This document shows positions 43,301 to 51,758 of a stretch of 64,000 nucleotides of DNA, in pieces. Each line of letters starts with the position of its first letter. Within the stretch, counting starts at the first letter, position 1. The position numbers and the translations under genes were made by a program. The notes beneath the pieces were generated by a model. The model was not told the origin of the DNA. It ran no database searches and saw nothing but the letters and a program-made list of their open reading frames with translations. The DNA comes from an uncultured Sutterella sp. Its GTDB lineage: Bacteria; Pseudomonadota; Gammaproteobacteria; Burkholderiales; Burkholderiaceae_F. The DNA lies in assembly GCA_900538905.1 (NCBI GenBank), contig UPZS01000001.1, forward strand, positions 1 through 64,000. Reading direction: 5' to 3'.

Positions 43301-43521
43301 CTTTCGGTCTGGGCGTTTTGCCTCTGGCCATGGCCTCGGGCGCCGGCGCCGGTGCACAGTCGGCCATTGGTGTGGCTGTTTTGGGCGGTATGATCACGGG
43401 AACGTTCCTATGCATCTTCTTTGTGCCTGCGTTCTTCGTGTTGGTGACCCGCATTTTCTCGGGAAAGAAATCCCAACCGGTTGTCGCCGCCGAACCGAAG
43501 GCCGTGGAGTCTCAGGAATAA
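40357..43521 (+). CDS. RND multidrug efflux inner-membrane transporter (AcrB/MexB type)
   Basis: 1054 aa HAE1-type proton-driven drug exporter. It begins MLSRFFVNRPIFAWVIAI. The proton-relay aspartates are in GLLVDDAIVVVENVERVM near residue 405, and the relay lysine is in GLVSKNAILIVEFARDL. Two large periplasmic porter loops and about 12 transmembrane helices fit the family length. It lies 20 bases after the adaptor. Substrates cannot be read from sequence; hydrophobic antibiotics, bile salts and dyes are typical for the class. Confidence 0.96.
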   Translation: MLSRFFVNRPIFAWVIAITIMLAGVLAIFNLPVSQYPNIAPPQVRITATYPGASAETMSRTVTQVIEQNMTGLDGLIYMSSNSDSTGRMTITLTFVAGTNPDIAQVQVQNKLSMAEPTLPDTVRQLGVQVQKSSASFLQVVGFIDTSGKLTSGDLGDFLTNNIEEPLARLEGVGEVTVFGASYAMRIWMDPALLVKYGLEVSDVMSAISTQNVQVASGDIAGQPTNGKRMITATIRASSLLTTPEQFEQIALKTLSDGSVVRIKDIGEVSLGQETYTFQGRYDGQPSSGVAISLSSGANALATAARVQAKLDELRPFFPEGVEAVIPFDTTPFVRAAMHEVVKTLLEAIVLVVCVMFLFLQNWRATIIPTISVPVVLLGTFAVLALMGYSINMLTMFALVLAIGLLVDDAIVVVENVERVMMERRCDPKTATVESMQQITGALIGIAMVLSAVFVPMAFFGGSTGVIYRQFSVTIVSAMALSVVVALTLIPALCASILKQIEPGHEKATTGFFGKFNQAFDALTSGVRASVRMFVRRISRLLVLYAVLIGAVVLGFMKIPSAFMPGEDQGVLLMMLQTPASATAERTDVVVDRFQRVIREAEKKDVEHVFTVGGYSFAGTGQNNSMGFIKLKDWSERKDESSSANAVMMRSLGTLFSPAFKDAQGYVFQLPAVPELGVADGFDFFLQDRSGQGHDRLMQVMNEFLAKANADPRLRQVRHNGMPDAPMVQLNVDYEKARTLGVSESQINTTLNAAFGSSYVNDFMDQGRLKKVYVQGIPDSRGEEADLAKWHVKSSISGQMVPFSSFVTTSWTSGSPRLDRFNAIDAVNIQGSPAPGVSSGEAMQAIEEILQQMPHGYSIEWNGVSYQERVAGSNAAPLYALSVLVVFLALAALYESWTIPIAVILVVPTGVVGALGLTWICGKENDVYFQVGLLTTVGLVSKNAILIVEFARDLHDQGQELLASVVEAVRLRLRPILMTSLAFGLGVLPLAMASGAGAGAQSAIGVAVLGGMITGTFLCIFFVPAFFVLVTRIFSGKKSQPVVAAEPKAVESQE

Positions 43522-43536
43522 AAAATGAGGAAACAA

Positions 43537-44988
43537 ATGCGTAAAACCTTATGTCTTTTGCCTCTGGCTTCGGCCTTGCTGCTTTCGGGCTGCATTTCCT
43601 TGGCTCCCGAGTACGAGCGTCCCGAGGCTCCCGTTGAGCAGGTTTGGCCGCAGGATGAGGCAACGAAAAACGCGGCGCTTCTGACCGAAGGGCTGCAGAA
43701 GTGGAGTGACTTCTTTACCGATGAACGTCTCACCAAGCTCATTGAACTTGGTCTGCAAAACAACCGCAGTCTGCGTTCGGCGTTCTATTCTGTTGAGCAG
43801 GCTCGCGCACAGTACAACGTAAGCCGTGCGGATCTGTTGCCGTCGGTGGCGGTGCAGGCCGAAGAGACGGCCGGCCGTACGCCTGCTTCAACGACCAGTA
43901 CGGGGGTTGATGTCACGTCGCACACCTACTCGGCCAGTGCTGCGATGGCATCCTACGAGCTTGATTTGTTCGGACGCATCCGCAATCTGAACGAACAGGC
44001 GCTGCAGGCCTACTTCCAGACGCAGGCGGCTCAGCGCACGGCGCAGATGACGGTGATCACCGAAATCGCTCAGACCTGGTTGTCGCTTGGCGCCAGCAAG
44101 GATTTGCTCAAGCTCGCACAGGAGACATACGACAGCCAGTCCGAGAGTCTGAAGTTAATCCAGCAGAGCTACGAGCTCGGTGCTTCGAGCATGCTTGAAG
44201 TGCAGCAGGCCATGCAGACGGTGGCAACGGCCAAGGCCGCCGCCGTCCAGGCCTCGCGCTCGGTCGCACAGTATCGCAATGCGCTGGCGACGCTTGTGGG
44301 CACCAAAGTGCCGGCAGAGCTTGAGCCCGAAGGTTTGAAGATGGACATCACCAAGCCGCAGGTATCGGTGGCATCCAACATCCCGAGCGAAGTGTTGCTC
44401 GCTCGTCCCGATATCGCGTCGGCCGAAGCGGTTTTGCGTTCGGCCAACGCCAATATCGGCGTGGCTCGCGCCGCATTCTTCCCGAGCATTACGCTCACGG
44501 GATCGGCCGGATCCATTTCGGGAGAACTCAACGAGCTCTTTAACGGCGGTACGCATACGTGGAGCTTTGTGCCCAATATCACGCTGCCGATTTTCACGGG
44601 CGGCGCGAACATTGCCAATCTGCGTGCGGCTGAGGCCTATCAGAAGAAGTCGATTGCCGACTACGAACTTGCCATTCAGACGGCGTTCCAGGAAGTGGCC
44701 GATGCACTGGCGACCGAAGGCACGGTTGCCGACGAACTTTTGGCGCAGCAACAGTTGGCGGCTGCAACGGCCGAAACGCTTCGCTTGAGCGAAGAGCGCT
44801 ACAAGAACGGCGCAGACAGCTATCTTGAAGTGCTCGACAGCCAGCGCTCGAACTTCTCGGCGCAGCAGGCCGTGATCAACGCTCAGCTGTCGCGTGCCGC
44901 AAGCCTCGTAACGCTCTACAAAGTGTTGGGCGGCGGCTCGCAGCTTGAAGAGTCGGCTGAAACAACGCAGACGGCGGATGCGAAATGA
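43537..44988 (+). CDS. RND efflux outer-membrane channel lipoprotein (OprM/NodT family)
   Basis: 483 aa TolC-like channel. The signal MRKTLCLLPLASALLLSGC ends in a lipobox. The first mature residues ISLAPEYERPEAPV are characteristic. Two repeated outer-membrane efflux domains follow (LIELGLQNNRSLRSAF near 65; VLLARPDIASAEAVLRSANA near 285). ATG 43537 has GAGGAA upstream; another ATG at 43525 is also possible. Its stop overlaps the TetR start (ATGA), so the regulator is coupled to it. Confidence 0.94.
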   Translation: MRKTLCLLPLASALLLSGCISLAPEYERPEAPVEQVWPQDEATKNAALLTEGLQKWSDFFTDERLTKLIELGLQNNRSLRSAFYSVEQARAQYNVSRADLLPSVAVQAEETAGRTPASTTSTGVDVTSHTYSASAAMASYELDLFGRIRNLNEQALQAYFQTQAAQRTAQMTVITEIAQTWLSLGASKDLLKLAQETYDSQSESLKLIQQSYELGASSMLEVQQAMQTVATAKAAAVQASRSVAQYRNALATLVGTKVPAELEPEGLKMDITKPQVSVASNIPSEVLLARPDIASAEAVLRSANANIGVARAAFFPSITLTGSAGSISGELNELFNGGTHTWSFVPNITLPIFTGGANIANLRAAEAYQKKSIADYELAIQTAFQEVADALATEGTVADELLAQQQLAAATAETLRLSEERYKNGADSYLEVLDSQRSNFSAQQAVINAQLSRAASLVTLYKVLGGGSQLEESAETTQTADAK

Positions 44989-45559
44989 CGACAGCGGTAT
45001 CCTGTGCGGCGGGCAATTTGCGGGAGCAAATTTTGTCCGCTGCCGCTTCGTGCTTTCGCGAGCGCGGCATCAAGGCGACAACAATGCAAGAAATCGCCAA
45101 GCGAGCCGGCATCAGCGTGGGCAATTTCTACAACTACTTTGACGGTAAAGACGCCATCATTGATGAGTTCGCACAACGAGAAGTTGCTCGCCTTGCCCGC
45201 GAAATTGATGAAATTGTCAACGGACGCGTTTCGCTGGAGGAGCAGCGACGACAGTTTTGCGAGTCTTTGCGTAAACAGTTGGCAGTGCAACGCGCGCGTG
45301 TCAAAATTGAGATCCTCGAAGAGGCGCCAGAAACGGCTCCATGGGTGACATTGTCAAACGTTCGGATGCCCAGGTTCGGGAGTTGATCAAGAAAATGCAC
45401 CGCAGCCGAGCTTCAGCGGATGTTTCCGATGAAGAAATCGAGGTGATGGTGGAAATGGATATGGCTCTCGTTGACGGCATGGCGTTTCGGTTGATTGCGC
45501 ATCCGGAACTGGATGTGGAACGCATGATCAATGCCATTGTGAAAACCGTCATCCGCTGA
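44985..45559 (+). pseudogene. TetR-family efflux repressor, frameshifted
   Basis: The first frame (44985-45386) encodes an N-terminal TetR helix-turn-helix (TTMQEIAKRAGISVGNFYNYF, about residues 32-52) and reads on to EILEEAPETAPW. The rest of a TetR ligand domain is in another frame: RNGSMGDIVKRSDAQVRELI through INAIVKTVIR, ending at 45559. Adding one base near 45326 (GCGCC restored to GCGGCC) gives EILEEAARNGSMGDIVK and one 191-aa frame, the normal TetR length. As sequenced, the gene would make a 133-aa protein lacking most of the ligand and dimer domain. Being last in the pump operon, it was probably its repressor. A sequencing error is the main alternative. Confidence 0.8.
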
Positions 45560-45617
45560 TTCGGGAAGCTGCCTGCAGACGACTCTCTACTGAGAGAAAC
45601 TGCTTGGTTTCTTTGAT

Positions 45618-45654
45618 GAAAAGCACCGGTATCTCAAAAATATCGGTGCTTTTC
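45618..45654 (+). terminator. Terminator of the RND-tetR operon
   Basis: GAAAAGCACCG (45618-45628) pairs with CGGTGCTTTTC (45644-45654). The T-tract is within the 3' arm. Confidence 0.7.
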
Positions 45655-45773
45655 ACTGTGTCAGCACGCCGGGAACCGAGGCAGCTGAGAAAATCCAACC
45701 TTGCGGGCTTTTTTGCGTCAATGATCGCATCAAAGCCATTCGACTGATTTAACACGGAAAATTCTCATAACTT

Positions 45774-47180
45774 ATGCTTGAGACAACCGCAAAGAAAAAG
45801 ACGCCGATCTACAAGGTGCTGTACTTTCAGGTGATTTGCGCGATTGTGATCGGCGTTTTGCTCGGTCACTTCGCGCCGCATGTCGGCGAAATGATGAAGC
45901 CGTTTGGCGACGGCTTCATCAAGCTGATCAAAATGATCATTGCGCCGGTGATCTTCTGTACGGTCGTGACCGGTATCGCTGGTATGGAAGATATGAAAAA
46001 AGTGGGTAAGACGGGCGGTCTGGCGCTTCTTTACTTTGAGATTGTTTCCACCATTGCTCTGATCGTCGGCCTTTTTATTGTCAATGTCGTTCAGCCGGGC
46101 GTGGGCATGCACGTTGATCCTGCATCTTTGGACAGCAAAGCCGTCGAAGCATACACGAAGCCGGGCCAGATGCAGGGAACGGTGGATTTCCTTCTGCACA
46201 TCATTCCTTCGACTGTCGTGGGCGCCTTTGCCGAAGGTGAGATTCTGCAGGTGCTTTTCTTCTCGCTGCTTTTCGGCTTTGCGCTGCACAAGATGGGCGG
46301 CCGCAATTCTCTCGTATTTGAAATCATTGACAAATCTTCGCGTGTGCTCTTCCAGATCGTTGGCATGATCATGCGCGTGGCTCCTCTGGGTGCGTTCGGT
46401 GCCATGGCCTTTACGATCGGCAAATACGGGCTCGACTCGCTGATTCCGCTGGCCGAACTCATGGGGACGTTCTATCTCACCTGTCTACTTTTCATTTTTG
46501 TGGTGCTGGGCCTGATCTGCCGTTGGCACGGTTTTTCCATTTTGCACTACATCATGTACATCAAGGAAGAACTCCTGATTGTGCTGGGCACTAGTTCTTC
46601 AGAATCAGTCTTGCCACGCATGATGGACAAGATGGAAAAGGCAGGCGTGACAAAGTCGGTGGTTGGTCTGGTGATTCCGACGGGTTATTCCTTTAACTTG
46701 GACGGCACGGCGATCTATCTGACGATGGCCGCCGTCTTTATTGCACAGGCTTGCGACGTGCAGATGACGCTTGTTCAGCAGCTCACGCTTTTGGCTGTGC
46801 TGTTGCTCACCAGCAAGGGCGCCGCAGGCGTCACCGGTTCGGGATTTATCGTGCTGGCAGCCACGCTTTCGGCCGTGGGTCATGTTCCGGTGGCCGGTCT
46901 TGCTCTGATTCTCGGCATCGACCGCTTCATGTCGGAGGCTCGAGCCATCACCAACATGATCGGCAACGGTATTGCCTGCATCGTGGTTGGTCACTGGTTG
47001 AAGGAAGTCGATAACGATGTCTTGAAAAGGACATTGGGGTCTTCGGTATCCAAAGAAATCGAGCAAGCCGAAGACAACGTACGCGATGATCCGGAAACGA
47101 TCGGAGTGCCTGCCGATATGCACGAACGCGCCGAACATCTCGACGAGACGCATTACGGCAAGGAACATCCAAGCAAGTAG
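45774..47180 (+). CDS. dctA: C4-dicarboxylate/cation symporter (DctA type)
   Basis: 468 aa member of the dicarboxylate/amino acid:cation symporter family. It starts with the DctA-like [42 protein letters not shown] is a typical transmembrane 2 region. The serine-rich hairpin reads [15 protein letters not shown] and the binding helix [14 protein letters not shown]; the final [21 protein letters not shown] completes the signature. These details favour DctA (succinate, fumarate, malate) over GltP. It is preceded by a terminator and shares a short one downstream with the convergent acetyltransferase. Confidence 0.9.
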   Translation: MLETTAKKKTPIYKVLYFQVICAIVIGVLLGHFAPHVGEMMKPFGDGFIKLIKMIIAPVIFCTVVTGIAGMEDMKKVGKTGGLALLYFEIVSTIALIVGLFIVNVVQPGVGMHVDPASLDSKAVEAYTKPGQMQGTVDFLLHIIPSTVVGAFAEGEILQVLFFSLLFGFALHKMGGRNSLVFEIIDKSSRVLFQIVGMIMRVAPLGAFGAMAFTIGKYGLDSLIPLAELMGTFYLTCLLFIFVVLGLICRWHGFSILHYIMYIKEELLIVLGTSSSESVLPRMMDKMEKAGVTKSVVGLVIPTGYSFNLDGTAIYLTMAAVFIAQACDVQMTLVQQLTLLAVLLLTSKGAAGVTGSGFIVLAATLSAVGHVPVAGLALILGIDRFMSEARAITNMIGNGIACIVVGHWLKEVDNDVLKRTLGSSVSKEIEQAEDNVRDDPETIGVPADMHERAEHLDETHYGKEHPSK

Positions 47181-47201
47181 TTGCTGACGGTAACTGCGCA
47201 A

Positions 47202-47229
47202 AAGAGCCGCCTTAGTCGCGGCTTTTTTG
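47202..47229. terminator. Terminator between dctA and the acetyltransferase gene
   Basis: AGCCGC (47206-47211) and GCGGCT (47219-47224) pair, followed by TTTTTT on the plus strand and preceded by AAAAG. The acetyltransferase stop codon (47212-47214) lies in the loop. Confidence 0.65.
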
Positions 47230-47706
47230 CATCTGGAAGTTCTTCAGATCAATGATGCGGACAATGCCGTTTTTCGTGTAGGTGCGGGTAACGAGATTGG
47301 GCGTGACGACGGTATAGCCGCTTCGCTCGAAAAAGATCCGCGCGGTCAGAGAGGCATAAACGGTAAACGTGGAAACGGAGCGCTCAACAGCGGCCTGCGC
47401 TTGTGCGAGAAGTGCGGATCCGATGCCTTCTCCCTGTCGGTGAGCTGCAACAAAAAGGCGATCGATAAGGCCGGTTTGAGGTTCGCAGTCGACAAAACCC
47501 GTAAGCGTTCCGTTGTCGTCGATGGCCACAAATGCGACTTTTCCGGTGAAGGAGTCGAGCCACATGTCGGGCGTCACGTCTTCTTCGCGCAACCAGGCGG
47601 CGACTTCTTCTTCGGAATAGTCGCGGCGGTTGACGGTTTTGACGGTATGGCGGAAAAGCGCGAGCGTGGGCTCGGCGTCGGCAGCGGTAAACGGACGGAT
47701 TCGCAT
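47212..47706 (-). CDS. GNAT-family N-acetyltransferase
   Basis: 164 aa. It begins MRIRPFTAADAEPTLALFRH and has the acetyl-CoA motif A as DRLFVAAHRQGEGIGSALLAQA (R/Q-x-x-G-x-G/A loop near residues 90-96). FFERSGYTVV is the usual C-terminal block. ATG 47706 is chosen; the frame continues upstream but is not GNAT-like. The substrate is unknown. It lies 65 bases downstream of the DegP-type protease on the same strand. Confidence 0.88.
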   Translation of the reverse strand: MRIRPFTAADAEPTLALFRHTVKTVNRRDYSEEEVAAWLREEDVTPDMWLDSFTGKVAFVAIDDNGTLTGFVDCEPQTGLIDRLFVAAHRQGEGIGSALLAQAQAAVERSVSTFTVYASLTARIFFERSGYTVVTPNLVTRTYTKNGIVRIIDLKNFQMQKSRD

Positions 47707-47771
47707 GGCTTGAAACGCAAACGGCAGCGAAGAGACGCTGCCGTTTTGCGAAAATCCCAAGGAGAAGATTA

Positions 47772-49202
47772 TTACTTCAGACGAACCGGAATGAAGATGC
47801 GGCCGTCACGGCGCTGCACCAACACACGCAGGTTCTTGTTCTTTTCGAGAACACGTGCCAGGTCGTCGGTCTTCTTGATCTTAACGCCGTTGACGTTGAC
47901 GATGATGTCGCCTTCACGGATGCCGGCCTTGCGGGCGGCACCCGTCGATTCGGTAACGAGCAGACCTTCGGTTTCAGCCTTGGCTTTTTCCTCATCGTTG
48001 AGAGGACGCACTGTTACGCCGAGCTTGTTGGCGGCAGCAGTCTTGGAAGCGTTCGACGAAGCGCTCTCGTTGGGAGCTTCCTCAACTTTGACGTCAAGCG
48101 TCATGTCCTTGTTGTTGCGAATGATGGAAAGTTTGGCGATCGAGCCCGGGGCCATACTGCCGATGATGACCGGCATGTCGACGCTATCGTCAATGGCCTT
48201 GCCGTTAACGGCTGTAATGATGTCACCTTCCTGCAGACCGGCTTTTGCTGCAGGACCGTCCTTTTCAACCTGGCTCACGATAGCGCCTTTAGGAGCCTTC
48301 ATGCCGAAACTTTCCGCAAGATCCTGCGTGACGCTCTGGATCACCACGCCGATACGGCCGCGTGTGACCTTGCCGTTTTTCACGAGTTGATCCTTGATCT
48401 GCATGGCCAGGTTGCTCGGAATGGCAAACGAAAGGCCCATGAAGCCGCCCGAAGTGGAGAAGATCTGGGAGTTGATGCCCACGACTTCGCCCTTCATGTT
48501 AAAGAGCGGGCCGCCGGAGTTGCCCGGATTGACGGCTACGTCGGTCTGGATGAAGGGAACGTACTGATCGCTCGGCAACTTACGGCTCTTGGCGGACACA
48601 ATGCCGGAAGTGACCGTGTTGTCCAGACCGAAGGGGCTACCGATGGCGGCCACCCATTCGCCGACCTTCAGTTCGTCGCTGTTGCCCATCGTGAGGTAAG
48701 GCAGATCCTTGGCTTCGATCTTGACGACGGCGATGTCGGTCTTGGCATCAGAACCGAGCACTTTGCCCGTGAATTCACGATTGTCGGTGAGACGCACTTT
48801 GATTTCGTCGGCGCCGTCAACAACGTGGTGGTTGGTAAGAATCAGACCGTCGGCGCTGATGATGAAGCCTGAACCCGTGCCGCGGCGTTCAGGTTCCTGA
48901 CGGGGACCGCCGCCAAAGGGGAAGGGAAAGCCAAAGCGGCGGAAGATTTCCGCGTGGCGTTCGTCAAAGCCAAACGGGTCGGCGCCTTCAACGACGCGGG
49001 CTTCGCGCACGGTGGAAATGTTCACGACGCCCTTGCCGTACTTTTCAACGAGTTGAACGAAGTCGGGCAATTGTGTCGTGGCGACGGTTGCCTGCGGAGC
49101 TAGGCCGCTGGCAACGGCGGGCGTCGCGGACAAAAGAGCGCCGGAAAAAGCAATGACGGCAGCAGCGATCACTGCGGCGGGCTTAAGCGTTTTGGTGAAC
49201 AT
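47772..49202 (-). CDS. Periplasmic serine endoprotease (DegP/HtrA, Do family)
   Basis: 476 aa. An N-terminal signal peptide ends near ATPAVASG. The trypsin-like domain has the triad His in ILTNHHVVDGADE, Asp in SDAKTDIAVVKIE and Ser in NPGNSGGPLFN. Two PDZ domains follow (GRIGVVIQSVTQDLAESFG; then GLLVTESTGAARKAGIREGD). It degrades or chaperones misfolded envelope proteins. It lies 206 bases downstream of a two-component system on the same strand, suggesting control by envelope stress. The exact paralogue (degP, degQ, mucD) cannot be settled. Confidence 0.93.
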   Translation of the reverse strand: MFTKTLKPAAVIAAAVIAFSGALLSATPAVASGLAPQATVATTQLPDFVQLVEKYGKGVVNISTVREARVVEGADPFGFDERHAEIFRRFGFPFPFGGGPRQEPERRGTGSGFIISADGLILTNHHVVDGADEIKVRLTDNREFTGKVLGSDAKTDIAVVKIEAKDLPYLTMGNSDELKVGEWVAAIGSPFGLDNTVTSGIVSAKSRKLPSDQYVPFIQTDVAVNPGNSGGPLFNMKGEVVGINSQIFSTSGGFMGLSFAIPSNLAMQIKDQLVKNGKVTRGRIGVVIQSVTQDLAESFGMKAPKGAIVSQVEKDGPAAKAGLQEGDIITAVNGKAIDDSVDMPVIIGSMAPGSIAKLSIIRNNKDMTLDVKVEEAPNESASSNASKTAAANKLGVTVRPLNDEEKAKAETEGLLVTESTGAARKAGIREGDIIVNVNGVKIKKTDDLARVLEKNKNLRVLVQRRDGRIFIPVRLK

Positions 49203-49408
49203 TTTCTTTTGTTACTCCGGTATCGAATTTTTGTGGCGAACAGTCGGGCGCGCAAATCAATCCGATGGCATCGGTTGCGCTCTGGCTTCAGTCGTCAATT
49301 GTTTTTCAAGTTGCGGCAAACAATAAAGGAAAAAGGCGTCGGTGAATGTGGGGAACTGTGGCCGTCGGGTTAAATTTGTAACAAGGCACGCATCTCGCTT
49401 CGGGTTTC

Positions 49409-50776
49409 TCACAATTTGACGGCCTGATTGGGAGCCGGACACAGCGGAATGCGGACCATGAACTGCGCCCCAAAGCCTTCGGGCTCGCCGTCATGGGGTG
49501 GTCTCACAAAACCGTCGTTTACCGTGATCGTACCGTTGTGCATCTGAACGATTCGGCTCACGATTGCCAGCCCCAACCCCGTGCCGGACACTTTGGTGCC
49601 AAGCGCGCGGTAGAAACGCTCGAAGACGCGGGTACGTTCTTCGGGAGCGATGCCCGGACCGTTGTCGGTGACGGTGATTACGGCATGGCAGTCGCCATCG
49701 TCGCGCACGGCTACCTCGATACGGCCGCCCTCGGGCGTGTAACGGATGGCGTTGTCAGTGAGGTTGGTGATCATGAGTCCGATGGCATCTTTCATGCCGA
49801 GCATGGTGACATCGGTGCAGTTATGCGTGAGCGTGATGCCTTTGGCTTCGGCCGATACGGAGAGCTCTTCGACCGAGGCTTGCGCCACGGCCGCCAGATT
49901 GAATTCGCTCATGGGCTTGTCGTGGGCATCCGGATCAAGGCGCGCGATGGTCAAGAGCTGCTGGACAAGCCGCGTGGCGCGTGCTACGCCCTCTTGAAGG
50001 CGGGAGGCGTACTTTGCACGCGTTTCCGGATCTTTGGCACGGGATAAAAGCTGTGCCTGAAGTTTGATGGCTGCCAGAGGTGTGCGCAGTTCATGGGCGG
50101 CGTCGGAAGCAAAGCGCTGTTGGGCGCTTAACGAATCGCCCAGACGGCTCATCAGCGAATTGATGGCATCAACGAGGCTCTTTAATTCGTAGGGCAGCCC
50201 TTCGGTGTCAATCGGCGTCATGCTTGAGGGCGATCGTTTCGCAACGGCGCGTGCGGTTTTGTTTAAAGGCTGCAGCGCCTGTACGATCACAAACCAGATG
50301 GCAATCGCCAAAAACGGGATCAGGATAAACATCGGCTGCACGATGTTCATCGCTGAAGAGACTGCCAAGCGATCGCGCACGTCCATGGGCTGCGCGACCT
50401 GAACGATCTTGGTGCCGACCGTGGCGGTGAACTGACGCCATTGGGTGCCGGACTCGTCCTTGATGTCGCTAAAGCCTACGCTTTCAGCTAAAGGCAACGC
50501 ATCGGTGCGACGCGACAGGTAAACACGGTTGGTGGAGGCATCGTAGATCTGCACCAAAAAACGCATCTCTGGGGACTGTCCCACGAGGATCGTGTGTTTG
50601 ATGTCGTTGTCGCCGCGCTCGATCAGTTCAAGTGCGGTATGCCGGAGTTGCTCGTCGAAGAGACCTGAGAGCTCGGAGCGGGTAGAGTGATAAGTGGCCC
50701 AGGAGGCCACAAGTCCGGCGACGATGAGAGCCGAAACGAGCGTAAGCACGATTCGGCTACGGATACTGGCGGCCAT
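49409..50776 (-). CDS. Two-component sensor histidine kinase (QseC/TctE-like)
   Basis: 455 aa. Two transmembrane helices (VLTLVSALIVAGLVASWATY and MFILIPFLAIAIWFVIVQAL) flank a periplasmic sensor of about 120 residues. A HAMP-like segment follows. The phosphoacceptor box is FASDAAHELRTPLAAIKLQ. The ATPase has N box TNLTDNAIRYTPEGG and G boxes DNGPGIAP and GTGLGLAIV. It starts six bases after the response regulator stop. Confidence 0.92.
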   Translation of the reverse strand: MAASIRSRIVLTLVSALIVAGLVASWATYHSTRSELSGLFDEQLRHTALELIERGDNDIKHTILVGQSPEMRFLVQIYDASTNRVYLSRRTDALPLAESVGFSDIKDESGTQWRQFTATVGTKIVQVAQPMDVRDRLAVSSAMNIVQPMFILIPFLAIAIWFVIVQALQPLNKTARAVAKRSPSSMTPIDTEGLPYELKSLVDAINSLMSRLGDSLSAQQRFASDAAHELRTPLAAIKLQAQLLSRAKDPETRAKYASRLQEGVARATRLVQQLLTIARLDPDAHDKPMSEFNLAAVAQASVEELSVSAEAKGITLTHNCTDVTMLGMKDAIGLMITNLTDNAIRYTPEGGRIEVAVRDDGDCHAVITVTDNGPGIAPEERTRVFERFYRALGTKVSGTGLGLAIVSRIVQMHNGTITVNDGFVRPPHDGEPEGFGAQFMVRIPLCPAPNQAVKL

Positions 50777-50782
50777 GCGATG

Positions 50783-51439
50783 CTAGGTCTCGAGCAGGTA
50801 GCCCACACCGCGAACGGTCTTGATGGCGCTGTCCGAGAGCTTCTTGCGCAGGTGGTGGATGTGCACTTCGATCGTGTTGGAGCCCACCGCCGAATCCCAG
50901 TCATAGAGTTTTTCTTCGAGTTGCCCGCGTGAGAGCACGACGCCTGCGCGATCGGCCAGAGCGACCAGAAGAGCATATTCCTTGGAGGAGAGCAACACAG
51001 GTTCGCCGTTGTAGAACACTTCGCGGGTTTCAGGCTTGATAAGAAGCTTGCCGCGCTCAATTGTGGGCTCGCTGCGGCCTGCGGAACGGCGCAGCAGCGC
51101 GCGGATACGCGCGGAGAGCTCGTCAAGATCAAACGGCTTGATCAGGTAGTCGTCGGCGCCGGCGTCCAACCCTTTGACACGGTCGGACACGGTATCGCGG
51201 GCCGTCGTCACGAGCACCGGCGTGTGAATGCGGCGCGAGCGCACTTCTTGCAGTACGCTGATGCCGTCTTTGCCGGGCAGACCCAGATCCAGAATGACAA
51301 GGGAAAACGGAGTGGTACGCAGAGCGATCAGAGCGGAATTGCCGTCCTGCACCCAGTCGACGGCATAGCCTTCGGCTTTGAGCCCGTCGACGACGCCTTC
51401 GCCGATCATTTGATCGTCTTCAACCAGAAGAATTCGCAT
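50783..51439 (-). CDS. OmpR/PhoB-family response regulator
   Basis: 218 aa. The receiver domain has the acidic pair at residues 8-9 (VEDD), the phospho-aspartate in LVILDLGLPGKDG near residue 51, and the conserved LIKPFDLDEL. The C-terminal winged helix contains LSSKEYALLVALADR and SNTIEVHIHHLRKKL. It is first in a regulator-kinase pair and upstream of a DegP-type protease, and is most like the QseB/TctD group. Confidence 0.94.
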   Translation of the reverse strand: MRILLVEDDQMIGEGVVDGLKAEGYAVDWVQDGNSALIALRTTPFSLVILDLGLPGKDGISVLQEVRSRRIHTPVLVTTARDTVSDRVKGLDAGADDYLIKPFDLDELSARIRALLRRSAGRSEPTIERGKLLIKPETREVFYNGEPVLLSSKEYALLVALADRAGVVLSRGQLEEKLYDWDSAVGSNTIEVHIHHLRKKLSDSAIKTVRGVGYLLET

Positions 51440-51586
51440 CGTTGGTTACTTTCGTGTCATGCGCGATACGGATGTGATTTTTGCGGACACAAAAACACCC
51501 CGCATCGGCGGTAAAAAAGAAGTTGCCAAATCATAACGCGAAAGCGGTCTGCTTCGCCTGTCGAACTTTGTCTGATGCAGTCTTAA

Positions 51587-51602
51587 CGTTCCATGTGGAA
51601 CA
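51587..51602. promoter_or_regulatory. Outlying parS-like site upstream of ppk
   Basis: CGTTCCATGTGGAACA matches parS variant TGTTCCACGTGGAACA at 14 of 16 positions. It lies 36 kb from the main parS cluster, in the 319-base divergent gap between the response regulator gene and ppk. Apart from this site and a possible TAATAAAAT -10 near 51700, nothing else is evident in the gap. Confidence 0.45.
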
Positions 51603-51758
51603 TCTCTGTACAGACGTGGAAATCATTTGGGAAATCCGCGGGAAAACGCTTGAATGATGGACAGATCAAAGAACCATGAAATCGAAGAAAAAGCGCTTGT
51701 AATAAAATCGAAAAATTAGCGCCACAAAATACGACATTCCGTTCGTATTTCATTAGCC

